Assembly (NCBI GenBank): GCA_036269455.1
Contig: DATARS010000038.1
Span: forward strand, 1 to 11,082
Source: CF-96 sp036269455
GTDB taxonomy: Bacteria > Chloroflexota > Dormibacteria > Aeolococcales > Aeolococcaceae
Direction of reading: 5' to 3'
Length of the DNA: 11,082 nucleotides
The translations under genes and the position numbers were made by a program. The stretch's first letter is position 1. Each line of letters starts with the position of its first letter. Below the pieces are notes generated by a model that saw nothing but the letters and a program-made list of their open reading frames with translations, was not told the DNA's origin and ran no database searches. Shown here piece by piece: positions 1-6,888 of the stretch.

Positions 1-18
1 GACCCCCCGCCCGGGGTC
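1..18. terminator. Hairpin next to queE 3' end, possible terminator
   Basis: A perfect 6-bp stem (GACCCC at 1-6, GGGGTC at 13-18) encloses a 6-base loop. On the plus strand it is followed by a pyrimidine stretch with CTTCTTT (21-27), so it best fits a terminator for a plus-strand gene left of the window. It also lies 14 bp beyond the queE stop and could end the minus-strand operon, but any T-run for that direction would be outside the window. The stem may extend past the left edge. Confidence 0.45.
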
Positions 19-32
19 CCCTTCTTTCGCGT

Positions 33-716
33 TCAGTGGCCGCGCTGGTCGCCCCAGAGGAGGATGTGGAGCCGCGGGGTGAGCTGGAAGCCGCGCTCCA
101 GTGCCGGTGCGGCGAGCTCGCGCATCCGCACCAGCACCACCTCGGCGGTGGTGCCCTCGGGCATGATGTAGACCGGTGACAGCCGGTGCGCGGCCGCCAG
201 CTCCTCGACCTCGTCGAGGTCGGACGGCGCCGCGACCACGAACTTGAAGAGCGCGCGACCGGTGTCGCGCAGCGCCGCGAGCGCCTCGGGACGGATGCGC
301 ACCGGCGCGGCGATCCCCGAGTTGGCGAGCTTGGGCGAGACGTTGAACCGGGTCACCCCGGCGGCGAGCTCCGGCGGCGGGGCGACGGTGCCGTTGGTCT
401 CGACCTCGACGCTCCAGCCGCGCTCGTCGGCGGCGTCGAGCAGCGGCAGCAGCCCGCGTGTCTGGAGCAGCGGCTCGCCGCCGGTGATCACCAGCAGGTC
501 GACACCCATCGCCTCCACCGCGGCGACCACCTCGGCGGTGTCGAGGCGGCGCAGCTCGTGCTCCGGACGGAAACGGCTCCAGTCCCAGGTGTACGGGGTG
601 TCGCACCAGGAGCAGTCGAGGTTGCAGCCGCCGAGCCGAACGAAGCCGCAGCGCCGGCCAACCGAGGCGCCCTCGCCCTGCAGGGTGGGCCCGAAGATCT
701 CGGCGACGCTGAGCAC
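33..716 (-). CDS. queE: 7-carboxy-7-deazaguanine synthase QueE (radical SAM)
   Basis: QueE is a cytosolic radical SAM enzyme that rearranges 6-carboxytetrahydropterin to 7-carboxy-7-deazaguanine, the substrate of QueC in preQ0/queuosine biosynthesis. Reading from the GTG at 716 gives 227 residues, normal for the family. Visible signatures are an N-terminal FGPTLQGEG, the QueE-type cluster motif CX3CX2C (C31, C35, C38), GGEP at 79-82, ETNGT at 106-110, VSPK at 126-129 and a C-terminal LTPRLH. The GTG lies one base after the queC stop (TGA-C-GTG) and has no clear Shine-Dalgarno, so translation is probably coupled to queC. An ATG at 785 would add 23 residues of low-complexity sequence and overlap queC by 68 bp; I rejected it. 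Identity is very secure; the start is likely. Confidence 0.95.
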   Translation of the reverse strand: MLSVAEIFGPTLQGEGASVGRRCGFVRLGGCNLDCSWCDTPYTWDWSRFRPEHELRRLDTAEVVAAVEAMGVDLLVITGGEPLLQTRGLLPLLDAADERGWSVEVETNGTVAPPPELAAGVTRFNVSPKLANSGIAAPVRIRPEALAALRDTGRALFKFVVAAPSDLDEVEELAAAHRLSPVYIMPEGTTAEVVLVRMRELAAPALERGFQLTPRLHILLWGDQRGH

Positions 717-717
717 G

Positions 718-1434
718 TCAGCCCGCGTCGTAGCCGGTCGGGTCCGCGACCCCGGCGAGGGCGAAGGCCTCGCGGCGCTCCACACAGGTCCCGCAGCGTC
801 CGCAGTGGCGTTCGCCGCCGCGGTAGCACGACCAGGTGCGCTCGAATGGCACGCGCAGCCGCGCGCCCTCGCGCACGATCGCCGTCTTGTCGAGGTGGAG
901 GAAGGGCGTGACCAGCATGCCGGGCGGGGCGAAGCCCTCGGTGGCGAGGGTCTGCATGCGCCGGTAGGCGTCGACGAACTCGGGGCGGCAGTCCGGATAG
1001 ATGGGATGGTCGCCGGCGTGGAACGCCGCGGCGACCACCGACGCCCCCTCGGCGACCGCCACCGCGTGGGCGGCGGCGAGCATCACCGCGTTGCGGTTGG
1101 GCACCACGGTGATGCGCATCGTCTCGTCGGCGTAGTGGCCGTCGGGGACGGCGACATCCTCGTCGGTCAGCGCCGAGCCGCCGAGCAGGCGGCCGAGCGA
1201 GCGGAGGTCGATGCAGTCCCAGCGCGCTCCGAGCCGGCCGGCGCAGGCGCGCGCCTCGTCGAGCTCGCGGACGTGGCGCTGGCCGTAGTCGACGGAGACG
1301 AGGTGCAGCGGCGCGTGGCCGCGGTGGTGGAGAAGGTGGGCGAGGGTCACGGAGTCGAGCCCCCCGGAGACCAGTGCCACCGCACCGCCCGCCCGGGCCC
1401 CCACCTCCGTCGTGGCACCTGGCTCTCCGGTCAC
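718..1434 (-). CDS. queC: 7-cyano-7-deazaguanine (preQ0) synthase QueC
   Basis: QueC is an ATP-dependent ligase that converts 7-carboxy-7-deazaguanine and ammonia to 7-cyano-7-deazaguanine (preQ0), the step after QueE. The 238-residue product has the PP-loop SGGLDS at 23-28, SVDYGQRH near 47-54, VPNRN near 111-115, YPDCRPEF near 146-153, and the C-terminal zinc site with C203, C211, C214 and C217 (SCY...CGRCGTC). The GTG start is preceded by GGGAG about 7 nt upstream. Its GTGA overlaps the stop of the methyltransferase gene by 4 bp, and its own stop is one base from queE. No queD, folE, queF or tgt is visible here, so the rest of the pathway must lie elsewhere. Whether preQ0 feeds tRNA queuosine, a natural product or a DNA modification cannot be read from these genes. 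Confidence 0.95.
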   Translation of the reverse strand: MTGEPGATTEVGARAGGAVALVSGGLDSVTLAHLLHHRGHAPLHLVSVDYGQRHVRELDEARACAGRLGARWDCIDLRSLGRLLGGSALTDEDVAVPDGHYADETMRITVVPNRNAVMLAAAHAVAVAEGASVVAAAFHAGDHPIYPDCRPEFVDAYRRMQTLATEGFAPPGMLVTPFLHLDKTAIVREGARLRVPFERTWSCYRGGERHCGRCGTCVERREAFALAGVADPTGYDAG

Positions 1435-2339
1435 GGACCCGCTCCCGCCTCGCCCACCGGCGAGGATCCTCGCACATAGTCGACCTCGGCGTCGCCGAGC
1501 CGATGGCGCATCACCTCGAAGGCCTCGGGGTTGTCGTCGACGAGCACGAAGCGGCGGCCCATCCGGCGGGCGACGGCGCCGGTGGTGCCGCTGCCCGCGA
1601 AGAAGTCGAGCACGCAGTCGCTGGGACGGGTCGACGCGGCGATGATGCGGCGCAGCACCCCCTCCGGCTTCTGGGTCGGGTACCCGGTCTTCTCCCGGCC
1701 GGTCGGCGAGACGATGGTGTGCCACCAGACGTCGGTGGGCAGCTTGCCGCGCTCGGCCTTCTCCGCGGTCACCAGCCCCGGGGCCATGTAGGGCTCGCGG
1801 TCGACCTCGGCGCTGTCGAACCAGTAGGCGTCGGGGTCGCGCACGTAGACGAGGATGTTGTCGTGCTTCGCCGGCCAGCGCCGCCGGCTGCGCGCCCCGT
1901 AGTCGTACGCCCAGATGATCTCGTTGAGGAACCGCTCGCGGCCGACGAGCCGGTCGAGCAGCACCTTGACGTGGTGCACCTCGCGGTAGTCGAGGTGGAC
2001 GTAGAGCGTGCCGCGGGCCGCGAGCACCCGCCAGGCCTCGCACAGCCGCGGCTCGAGAAAGCCGAGGTAGTCGTCGTGGACGTCGCCGTAGGCGCGCGTC
2101 CCCGTGGTCTCGGTGCGGTAGCGGCGGCCCGCGAAGCCGGTGCGGTCGCCGTCCTCTCTGTGCACCGTGCGCATCGAGGTGCGCCGCTGCACCCGTCCGG
2201 TGTTGAAGGGCGGGTCGATGTAGACGAGCGCCATCTCGCCGTCGGGGAGGCGGCGCAGCACCTCGAGGTTGTCGGCGAGGTGGACCTGCCCCCGGCCGGG
2301 ACCGGGCAGCGCGAGCAGCGGCGGCGCGGTCGTGGTCAG
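1431..2339 (-). CDS. DNA N6-adenine/N4-cytosine methyltransferase, beta class; non-standard start
   Basis: This is a SAM-dependent DNA base methyltransferase. Motif IV DPPFNTG (residues 42-48 from the proposed start) precedes the SAM-binding motif FFAGSGTTG (246-254), the order of the beta class that includes Type III Mod-like and solitary enzymes. DPPF rather than SPPY favours adenine-N6. Also visible are HLDYREVHHVK (115-125), FLNEIIWAYDYG (137-148), TGYPTQKPEGVL (218-229) and LVDDN (266-270). Homology-like sequence begins around GQVHLADNLEVL (17-28), yet no in-frame ATG, GTG or TTG occurs between there and well inside the upstream dehydrogenase gene. The best candidate is a CTG whose CTGA overlaps the dehydrogenase stop; this mirrors the GTGA overlap at its own 3' end with queC. 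An internal GTG (V27) would cut into the conserved N-terminus. No restriction endonuclease gene is adjacent, so it is probably a solitary methylase. Function is confident; the start is not. Confidence 0.85.
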   Translation of the reverse strand: MTTTAPPLLALPGPGRGQVHLADNLEVLRRLPDGEMALVYIDPPFNTGRVQRRTSMRTVHREDGDRTGFAGRRYRTETTGTRAYGDVHDDYLGFLEPRLCEAWRVLAARGTLYVHLDYREVHHVKVLLDRLVGRERFLNEIIWAYDYGARSRRRWPAKHDNILVYVRDPDAYWFDSAEVDREPYMAPGLVTAEKAERGKLPTDVWWHTIVSPTGREKTGYPTQKPEGVLRRIIAASTRPSDCVLDFFAGSGTTGAVARRMGRRFVLVDDNPEAFEVMRHRLGDAEVDYVRGSSPVGEAGAGP

Positions 2340-3346
2340 CGGCGCCAGCGCACCAGCGGCGGCGCGCCGTTCACCACCCCCTCGAGCGGCTCGCCGCGCA
2401 TCGCCCGGCTGAGGTTGCCGGCGATCATCGTGAAGATGCGCATCCGCGACTCGGCGGTGGCGCCGGCGATGTGGGGCGAGAGCAGCACCCGGTCGTTCGA
2501 GCGCAGCGGCGAGCCCGGGGCCAGTGGCTCGGTCGCGAAGACGTCGAGGGCGGCGCCGCCGAGCGCCCCGCTGTCGAGCGCGGCGATCAGCGCCTCCTCG
2601 TCGACGAGGCCGCCCCGGCCGGCGTTGACGACGATGGCGCCGCGGGGCATCCGCGCCAGCCGTCCGGGGTCGAGCAGCCCCCGGGTGTCCTCGGTGAGCG
2701 GGACGACGAGCACCAGGATGCTGCTGCGGGCGATGAGGTCGTCGAGCTCGCGCCAGGTGGCGCCGCGCTCCTCCTCCGCGGAGCGCCGCCGCCGCGACCA
2801 GTACGACACCTCGCTGCCGAAGGCGGCGAAGAGCGCAGCGCAGCGTGTGCCGATGTCGCCGAAGCCGACGATCCCGACCCGCCGGCCGCTCAGCTCGCCG
2901 CAGCCACGCTCGGACGCCTCGAGCTGCGGCCAGCGCCCGGCGCGGACCTCCGAATCGGCCCAGTTCATCGAGCGCAGCACCGAGAGGGCGGCGGCGATGC
3001 ACCACTCGGCGACGCCGGTGGCGTTGGCGCCGGCGGTCGCCGCCACCGGCACCCCGGCGGTCCCCCAGGCGTCGAGGTCGATGGAGTCGGTCCCCACCCC
3101 GGCGTTCTGGATGTAGCCCACGCCCCGGGTGAACGCGGCCTCCTCGGCCCCGAGGCGCAGCGCCCCGCTCCAGTCGGCGAGCACCACGTCGGCGTCCGCG
3201 AGCACGGCGTGCACCCCCGGCTGGTCGCGGCTCGGGGGCAGCACCACGTCGATGCCGGCCCCGTCGAGCAGCGTGACCATCTCGAGGGGGATCCCGGGGG
3301 CGAGCGCCGCCATGTTCAGCCGCCGGGATCCGTCCGGGCCCGCCAT
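2336..3346 (-). CDS. D-2-hydroxyacid dehydrogenase family protein
   Basis: This NAD(P)-dependent oxidoreductase belongs to the D-isomer-specific 2-hydroxyacid dehydrogenase family (phosphoglycerate, lactate, glycerate and formate dehydrogenases). It would interconvert a 2-hydroxyacid and a 2-oxoacid in the cytosol. The 336-residue protein has an N-terminal substrate-domain half (GVGTDSID at 84-90), then the nucleotide-binding domain with GFGDIG at 161-166. The catalytic triad is complete: R244 (VVNAGRGG), E273 (ATEP) and H292 (SPHIAG). I chose the ATG at 3346 because AGGAGG (3353-3358) lies 6 nt upstream; an ATG at 3382 lacks such a site. SerA-type ACT domains are absent, so serine biosynthesis is not implied, and the substrate is unknown. 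Its stop overlaps the proposed start of the DNA methyltransferase. Confidence 0.9.
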   Translation of the reverse strand: MAGPDGSRRLNMAALAPGIPLEMVTLLDGAGIDVVLPPSRDQPGVHAVLADADVVLADWSGALRLGAEEAAFTRGVGYIQNAGVGTDSIDLDAWGTAGVPVAATAGANATGVAEWCIAAALSVLRSMNWADSEVRAGRWPQLEASERGCGELSGRRVGIVGFGDIGTRCAALFAAFGSEVSYWSRRRRSAEEERGATWRELDDLIARSSILVLVVPLTEDTRGLLDPGRLARMPRGAIVVNAGRGGLVDEEALIAALDSGALGGAALDVFATEPLAPGSPLRSNDRVLLSPHIAGATAESRMRIFTMIAGNLSRAMRGEPLEGVVNGAPPLVRWRR

Positions 3347-3370
3347 GTCCCACCTCCTGCCGCCGGTGCC

Positions 3371-3398
3371 GCTGCTCCGCACATGCTACGGATGCAGC
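3371..3398. other. Intergenic hairpin upstream of the hydroxyacid dehydrogenase
   Basis: In the 72-bp gap between the SHOCT gene and the dehydrogenase gene, GCTGCTCCG (3371-3379) pairs with CGGATGCAGC (3389-3398) with a single bulged A and a 9-base loop. No T-run follows on either side, so it is not a clear Rho-independent terminator. It could be a partial terminator or processing site separating the membrane protein from the downstream operon. The loop contains TAGCAT on the minus strand, which fits a TANNNT -10 element, but I see no convincing -35. Confidence 0.35.
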
Positions 3399-3418
3399 CC
3401 CTCCGGCCAGCAGGTGGG

Positions 3419-3739
3419 TCAGGCGTCGGCCGGTGCGGGCGGTGCCGGGGGCGGCGGAGCCATGCCCATGAGATCGGCGCGGCGCTCCAGGTACTCGGAG
3501 CGGGTCACCTCGCCACGGGCGTAGCGCATGTCGAGCTCGTCGAGGCCCGGCGAGCGCAGTGGCGCCGCCGGCGGGGTGGTGCGGGCGCGGTGGAGCAGCA
3601 GCTGCCGCACCAGGTAGACGATCGCGGCGATGATCAGGAGGACGGCGACGAATCGCAGCACCATGGCGAGCGCCAGCTGCCACCCGGCGACCTGGTGGAA
3701 TCCGAACCCCTCGCCCTTGAAGAACGGCCTGCTGACCAT
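3419..3739 (-). CDS. Small membrane protein with C-terminal SHOCT domain
   Basis: A 106-residue protein. A short N-terminus leads into one hydrophobic segment (about 21-49, containing AMVLRFVAVLLIIAAIVYLV), then a Pro/Ala-rich linker. A SHOCT motif follows (about 66-92: LDELDMRYARGEVTRSEYLERRADL), and the tail is Pro/Ala-rich. SHOCT is a short helical module common at the C-terminus of small bacterial membrane proteins and thought to promote oligomerisation; its precise role is unknown. The ATG at 3739 is preceded by AGGAG about 7 nt upstream, which excludes the longer reading from 3862. It is divergent from the acetyltransferase gene and is the first gene of the leftward cluster. I infer no functional link with the genes behind it. 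Confidence 0.85.
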   Translation of the reverse strand: MVSRPFFKGEGFGFHQVAGWQLALAMVLRFVAVLLIIAAIVYLVRQLLLHRARTTPPAAPLRSPGLDELDMRYARGEVTRSEYLERRADLMGMAPPPPAPPAPADA

Positions 3740-3824
3740 CTGCCTGCTCCTGCACTCGCCCCGGTGGATATTTCGACCAGTCTGGGACGTTCGGCATAAC
3801 CAGCGTATAACCTCGACGCCCAGC
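3740..3824. promoter_or_regulatory. Divergent promoter region with ATAACC direct repeats
   Basis: This 85-bp gap separates the minus-strand SHOCT gene from the plus-strand GNAT gene, so both promoters should be here. On the plus strand TATAAC (3806-3811) is a good -10 element, placing transcription start near 3818, only a few bases before the GTG at 3825. ATAACC occurs twice on the same face, at 3796-3801 and 3807-3812, an 11-bp period compatible with one helical turn. The second copy overlaps the -10, so a repressor site is possible. The -35 is weak. AAATAT-type sequence on the minus strand (around 3767-3775) may serve the SHOCT gene. Confidence 0.4.
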
Positions 3825-4427
3825 GTGACCGAGTCGTCCCGTCCCACCCCCCGCCGCGCCACCCGGGCCGATCTCCCCGTGCTCTCGGGATCGCTGGCCC
3901 GAGCGTTCCGCGACGACCCGGTGCACCGCTGGCTCTTCCCCGACCCGGTGACGCGGGTCGCCCGGAACGCCGTCTACTTCACGCTCGTCCTCGGTCACGT
4001 CCATCTGCGCCACGACGAGGTGTGGACCGCCCACGGCGGGGCGGCCGGGGCCCTCTGGGATCCCCCGGGCCGGTGGCGGGTGCCGGTCACGACGGTGCTG
4101 CGCACCGCGCCGGCGCTGGTGCGGCTGCTCGGCGGGCGGCTGCCGGTCGCCCTCGCCGGCCTGCGCCGCGTCGAGGCGCGCCACCCGCGCGTGCCCCACT
4201 GGTACCTGGCGGTGCTCGGCACCGACCCGTCGGCGCAGGGGCGCGGCCTCGCCACCGCGGCGCTCGCGCCGGTGCTCGAGCGGTGCGACGCCGAGGGACT
4301 GCCCGCCTACCTGGAGACCGCCACCCCCGAGAACGTCGCCTTCTACGAGGCGCGCGGGTTCACGGTGACCGGCCGGACGACCCTGCCCCGCGGTCCGGAA
4401 CTCTGGTTGATGACCCGCTCGCCCTAG
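3825..4427 (+). CDS. GNAT-family N-acetyltransferase
   Basis: A 200-residue protein of the Gcn5-related fold, expected to transfer an acetyl group from CoA to an amine. The CoA pyrophosphate-binding signature (Q/R-x-x-G-x-G/A) is QGRGLA at 138-143, preceded by the beta-4 strand HWYLAVLGTDPS. The typical motif B NVAFYEARGF lies at 170-179. The N-terminal region (RATRADLPVLSGSLARAF) also fits the fold. The GTG at 3825 was chosen because it starts the domain directly after a TATAAC -10; there is no Shine-Dalgarno, so a leaderless or near-leaderless mRNA is likely. Longer readings run into the divergent gene. The substrate cannot be predicted. A 43-bp gap separates it from the hydrolase-monooxygenase gene, so co-transcription is possible. 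Confidence 0.87.
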   Translation: MTESSRPTPRRATRADLPVLSGSLARAFRDDPVHRWLFPDPVTRVARNAVYFTLVLGHVHLRHDEVWTAHGGAAGALWDPPGRWRVPVTTVLRTAPALVRLLGGRLPVALAGLRRVEARHPRVPHWYLAVLGTDPSAQGRGLATAALAPVLERCDAEGLPAYLETATPENVAFYEARGFTVTGRTTLPRGPELWLMTRSP

Positions 4428-4453
4428 ACTTGACCGGTACGACCCGTTCTGTG

Positions 4454-4463
4454 GGAGGAGGAG
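4454..4463 (+). promoter_or_regulatory. Strong ribosome binding site of the fusion gene
   Basis: GGAGGAGGAG sits 7 nt before the GTG at 4471 and fixes the start of the hydrolase-monooxygenase ORF. It is the strongest Shine-Dalgarno in the central cluster and suggests efficient translation. Confidence 0.7.
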
Positions 4464-4470
4464 TGAGCCT

Positions 4471-6888
4471 GTGAGGCGTCCGTCCGTCCCTGCCCCGGTG
4501 CTCCGGGCGGTGCTGCGCAGCACCTTCAGGCCGCTGCTCGGCCCCGCGGTGCCGCTGCGGGTGCAGCGCGTCCTCGCCGAGGCGATGCTCCGCCCGCTGG
4601 CGGTCACCCGCGGGGCCCGCATCCGCGCCGGCGAGCTCGGCGGGGTGCCCGTCGAGGTGGTCGAGCACCAGGGCGCCGATCAGACCGCCGCCATCCTCTA
4701 TCTCCACGGCGGCGGCTACACCGCGTTCTCGCCGTCCGCCTATCGCGCCCTGGTCGCCCACCTCGCGCTCGCCGCCGGCTGCCCGGTCCACGCGGTGCGC
4801 TACCGGCGCGCTCCGGAGCATCCCCATCCCGCCGCCCTCGACGACGCCCACGCCGCCTACCGGGCGCTGCTCGCCGGCGGGCTGAGCGCGGAGCGCGTCG
4901 CCGTCGCCGGTGACTCCGCGGGGGGCGGGCTGGCGGTGGCGCTGGCGCTGCGGCTGCGCGAGCGGCACGAGCCGGCGCCGGCGGCCCTGGGGCTGATCTC
5001 GCCCTGGCTCGACCTCACTCTCGCGGGCGAGTCGGTGCGCACCCTCGCCGCCGCCGACCCGGTGCTGAAGCCGGGGTGGCTGCGCCATTGTGCCCGCGGG
5101 TATGCGGGCGGGCGCGCCCTCGACGACCCCGGGGTCTCGCCGCTCTTCGCCGACCTCACTGGGCTGCCGCCGGTGCTGGTGCAGGGGGGCGCGGTCGACA
5201 TCCTGGTCAGCGACGCCGACCGCTTCGTCGAGCGCGCCCGCGCCGCCGGGGTCAGCGTCGAGCACGACCGCGTCGAGGGGCTCTGGCACGACTTCCAGGT
5301 GCTCGCCGGCCTCCTCGGCGCCGCCGGCAGCGCGCTGGAGCGGCTCGGGACCTTCCTGCGCGCGCGCATCGAGGGGGCGGTGCGCCCGCCGCGGGTCGCC
5401 ATCATCGGCAGCGGCTTCGCGGGGCTGGGGATGGGCATCCGCATGCGCGAGAGCGGGGTGACCGACTTCACCATCTTCGAGAAGGCGGACCGCGTCGGCG
5501 GGGTCTGGCGCGAGAACACCTATCCGGGGGCCGCGTGCGACGTCGCCTCGCACCTCTACTCGTACTCCTTCGAGCGCACCCGCGACTGGTCGCGGCGCTT
5601 CTCGCCGCAGCCGGACATCCTCGCCTACCTCGAGGGATGCGTGCGCAGGCACGGACTCGCGCCGCACCTGCGGCTCGGCACCGAGATCGCCTCGGCGGAC
5701 TTCGACGAGCGCTCCCGCCGCTGGAGGCTGCGCACCACCGCGGGCGAGACCGTCGAGGTCGACGTGCTGATCACCGCCTGTGGCCAGCTCAGCCGCCCCG
5801 CGATGCCGTCGATCCCCGGGATCGAGCGCTTCGCCGGCACCGCGTTCCACTCGGCGCGCTGGGACCACGGGTACGACCTCGCCGGCCGGAGTGTGGCCGT
5901 CATCGGCACCGGGGCCAGCGCCATCCAGTTCGTCCCCGAGATCGCCCGGCGGGTCGAGCGGCTCCACATCTTCCAGCGCAGCGCGCCGTGGGTGATCCCC
6001 AAGATCGACGCCCCGTACCGGGGCGGCCACCGCCGCCTCTTCCGCTGGCTGCCCCTCTGGCCGCTGGCGGCGAGGGCGAGCTGGTTCGCCTACATGGAGC
6101 TGGCCACGGTGGGGCTGACCCGCCGACCCTGGCTCATCGACCCGCTGCGGCTCGCGTCCCGCTCGATGCTGAAGCGGCAGGTGCCGGATCCGGAACTGCG
6201 CGCCCGGCTCACCCCCGACTACGCGCTCGGCTGCAAGCGGGTGCTGATCTCCTCCCACTACTACCGCGCGATGGCGCGCCCCAACGTCGAGGTGGTCACC
6301 GACGAGGTGCGCGAGATCACCCGCGACGGCGTGATCACCGCCGACGGCACCGAGCGGAAGGTCGACGCGATCATCTACGGGACCGGCTTCACCGCCAACG
6401 AGTTCCTCGCCCCGATCCGCATCGGCGGGCTCGGCGGACGCACGCTCGACGACGCCTGGCGCGACGGCGCCGAGGCCTACCTCGGGATGAGCGTGAGCGG
6501 GTTCCCCAACCTCTTCGTGATGTACGGCCCCAACACCAACACGGGCGCCGGCTCGATCATCCACCTGCTGGAGAGCCAGATGAGCTGGATCCTCGGGGGC
6601 CTGCGCGAGCTCGCCCGCCGCCCCGGCGCCGGGCTCGACGTCCGCGCCGACGTGCAGACCGCCTTCAATCGCGAGGTGCAGGAGCGGCTGCGCACGTCGG
6701 TCTGGCAGAGCGGCTGCACCAGCTGGTACCGGACCCGCTCCGGAAAGGTGGTGAACAACTGGCCCGGGCTGATGAGCGAGTTCCGCGCGCGCACCCGCAG
6801 CTTCGACACCGCCGCCTACCGCGTGCTCGAGCCGGAGCCGCAGATCACCCTGCCCGGCCGGCCCGCGCCGGCGGAGGCGCCGGCATGA
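4471..6888 (+). CDS. Alpha/beta-hydrolase (esterase) fused to Baeyer-Villiger-type flavin monooxygenase
   Basis: One continuous 805-residue ORF carries two complete enzymes. Residues 1-300 are an HSL-type (family IV) alpha/beta hydrolase: oxyanion-hole HGGG at 79-82, nucleophile S149 in GDSAG (147-151), acid D243 and histidine H273 (LWHDF). Residues about 305-805 form a class B flavin monooxygenase: FAD Rossmann GSGFAG at 313-318, Baeyer-Villiger fingerprint FxGxxxHxxxWD at 454-465 (F454, G456, H460, W464), NADPH Rossmann GTGASA at 479-484, and YGTGF at 636-640. The expected activity is NADPH/O2-dependent conversion of a ketone to an ester, followed by hydrolysis of that ester by the N-terminal half. 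The linker (about 298-307) is short, with no stop or frameshift. The stop overlaps the SDR start as ATGA. Both activities occur as separate proteins in the mycobacterial mymA/lipR region. Substrates are unknown; lipid-like or cyclic ketones are plausible. Confidence 0.92.
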   Translation: MRRPSVPAPVLRAVLRSTFRPLLGPAVPLRVQRVLAEAMLRPLAVTRGARIRAGELGGVPVEVVEHQGADQTAAILYLHGGGYTAFSPSAYRALVAHLALAAGCPVHAVRYRRAPEHPHPAALDDAHAAYRALLAGGLSAERVAVAGDSAGGGLAVALALRLRERHEPAPAALGLISPWLDLTLAGESVRTLAAADPVLKPGWLRHCARGYAGGRALDDPGVSPLFADLTGLPPVLVQGGAVDILVSDADRFVERARAAGVSVEHDRVEGLWHDFQVLAGLLGAAGSALERLGTFLRARIEGAVRPPRVAIIGSGFAGLGMGIRMRESGVTDFTIFEKADRVGGVWRENTYPGAACDVASHLYSYSFERTRDWSRRFSPQPDILAYLEGCVRRHGLAPHLRLGTEIASADFDERSRRWRLRTTAGETVEVDVLITACGQLSRPAMPSIPGIERFAGTAFHSARWDHGYDLAGRSVAVIGTGASAIQFVPEIARRVERLHIFQRSAPWVIPKIDAPYRGGHRRLFRWLPLWPLAARASWFAYMELATVGLTRRPWLIDPLRLASRSMLKRQVPDPELRARLTPDYALGCKRVLISSHYYRAMARPNVEVVTDEVREITRDGVITADGTERKVDAIIYGTGFTANEFLAPIRIGGLGGRTLDDAWRDGAEAYLGMSVSGFPNLFVMYGPNTNTGAGSIIHLLESQMSWILGGLRELARRPGAGLDVRADVQTAFNREVQERLRTSVWQSGCTSWYRTRSGKVVNNWPGLMSEFRARTRSFDTAAYRVLEPEPQITLPGRPAPAEAPA

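Noticed and set aside
1431..2339. A restriction-modification system.
   Set aside because: No endonuclease or specificity subunit is encoded beside the methyltransferase; neighbours are metabolic genes.
1431..4622. A 1063-codon open frame on the minus strand.
   Set aside because: Only its last third is the DNA methyltransferase. The rest is Arg/Gly/Ala-rich shadow sequence overlying the dehydrogenase, SHOCT, GNAT and hydrolase genes, all of which have clear domains.
5370..5400. Possible sequencing error joining two separate genes (hydrolase and monooxygenase).
   Set aside because: The frame is continuous with normal codon usage through the linker. No stop lies near the junction in this frame and there is no Shine-Dalgarno for a separate monooxygenase start, so I treat the fusion as real pending read-level checks.
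4360..6564. A 734-codon open frame on the minus strand opposite the fusion gene.
   Set aside because: The translation is low-complexity and has no recognisable motif. Long antisense frames are expected opposite GC-rich genes.
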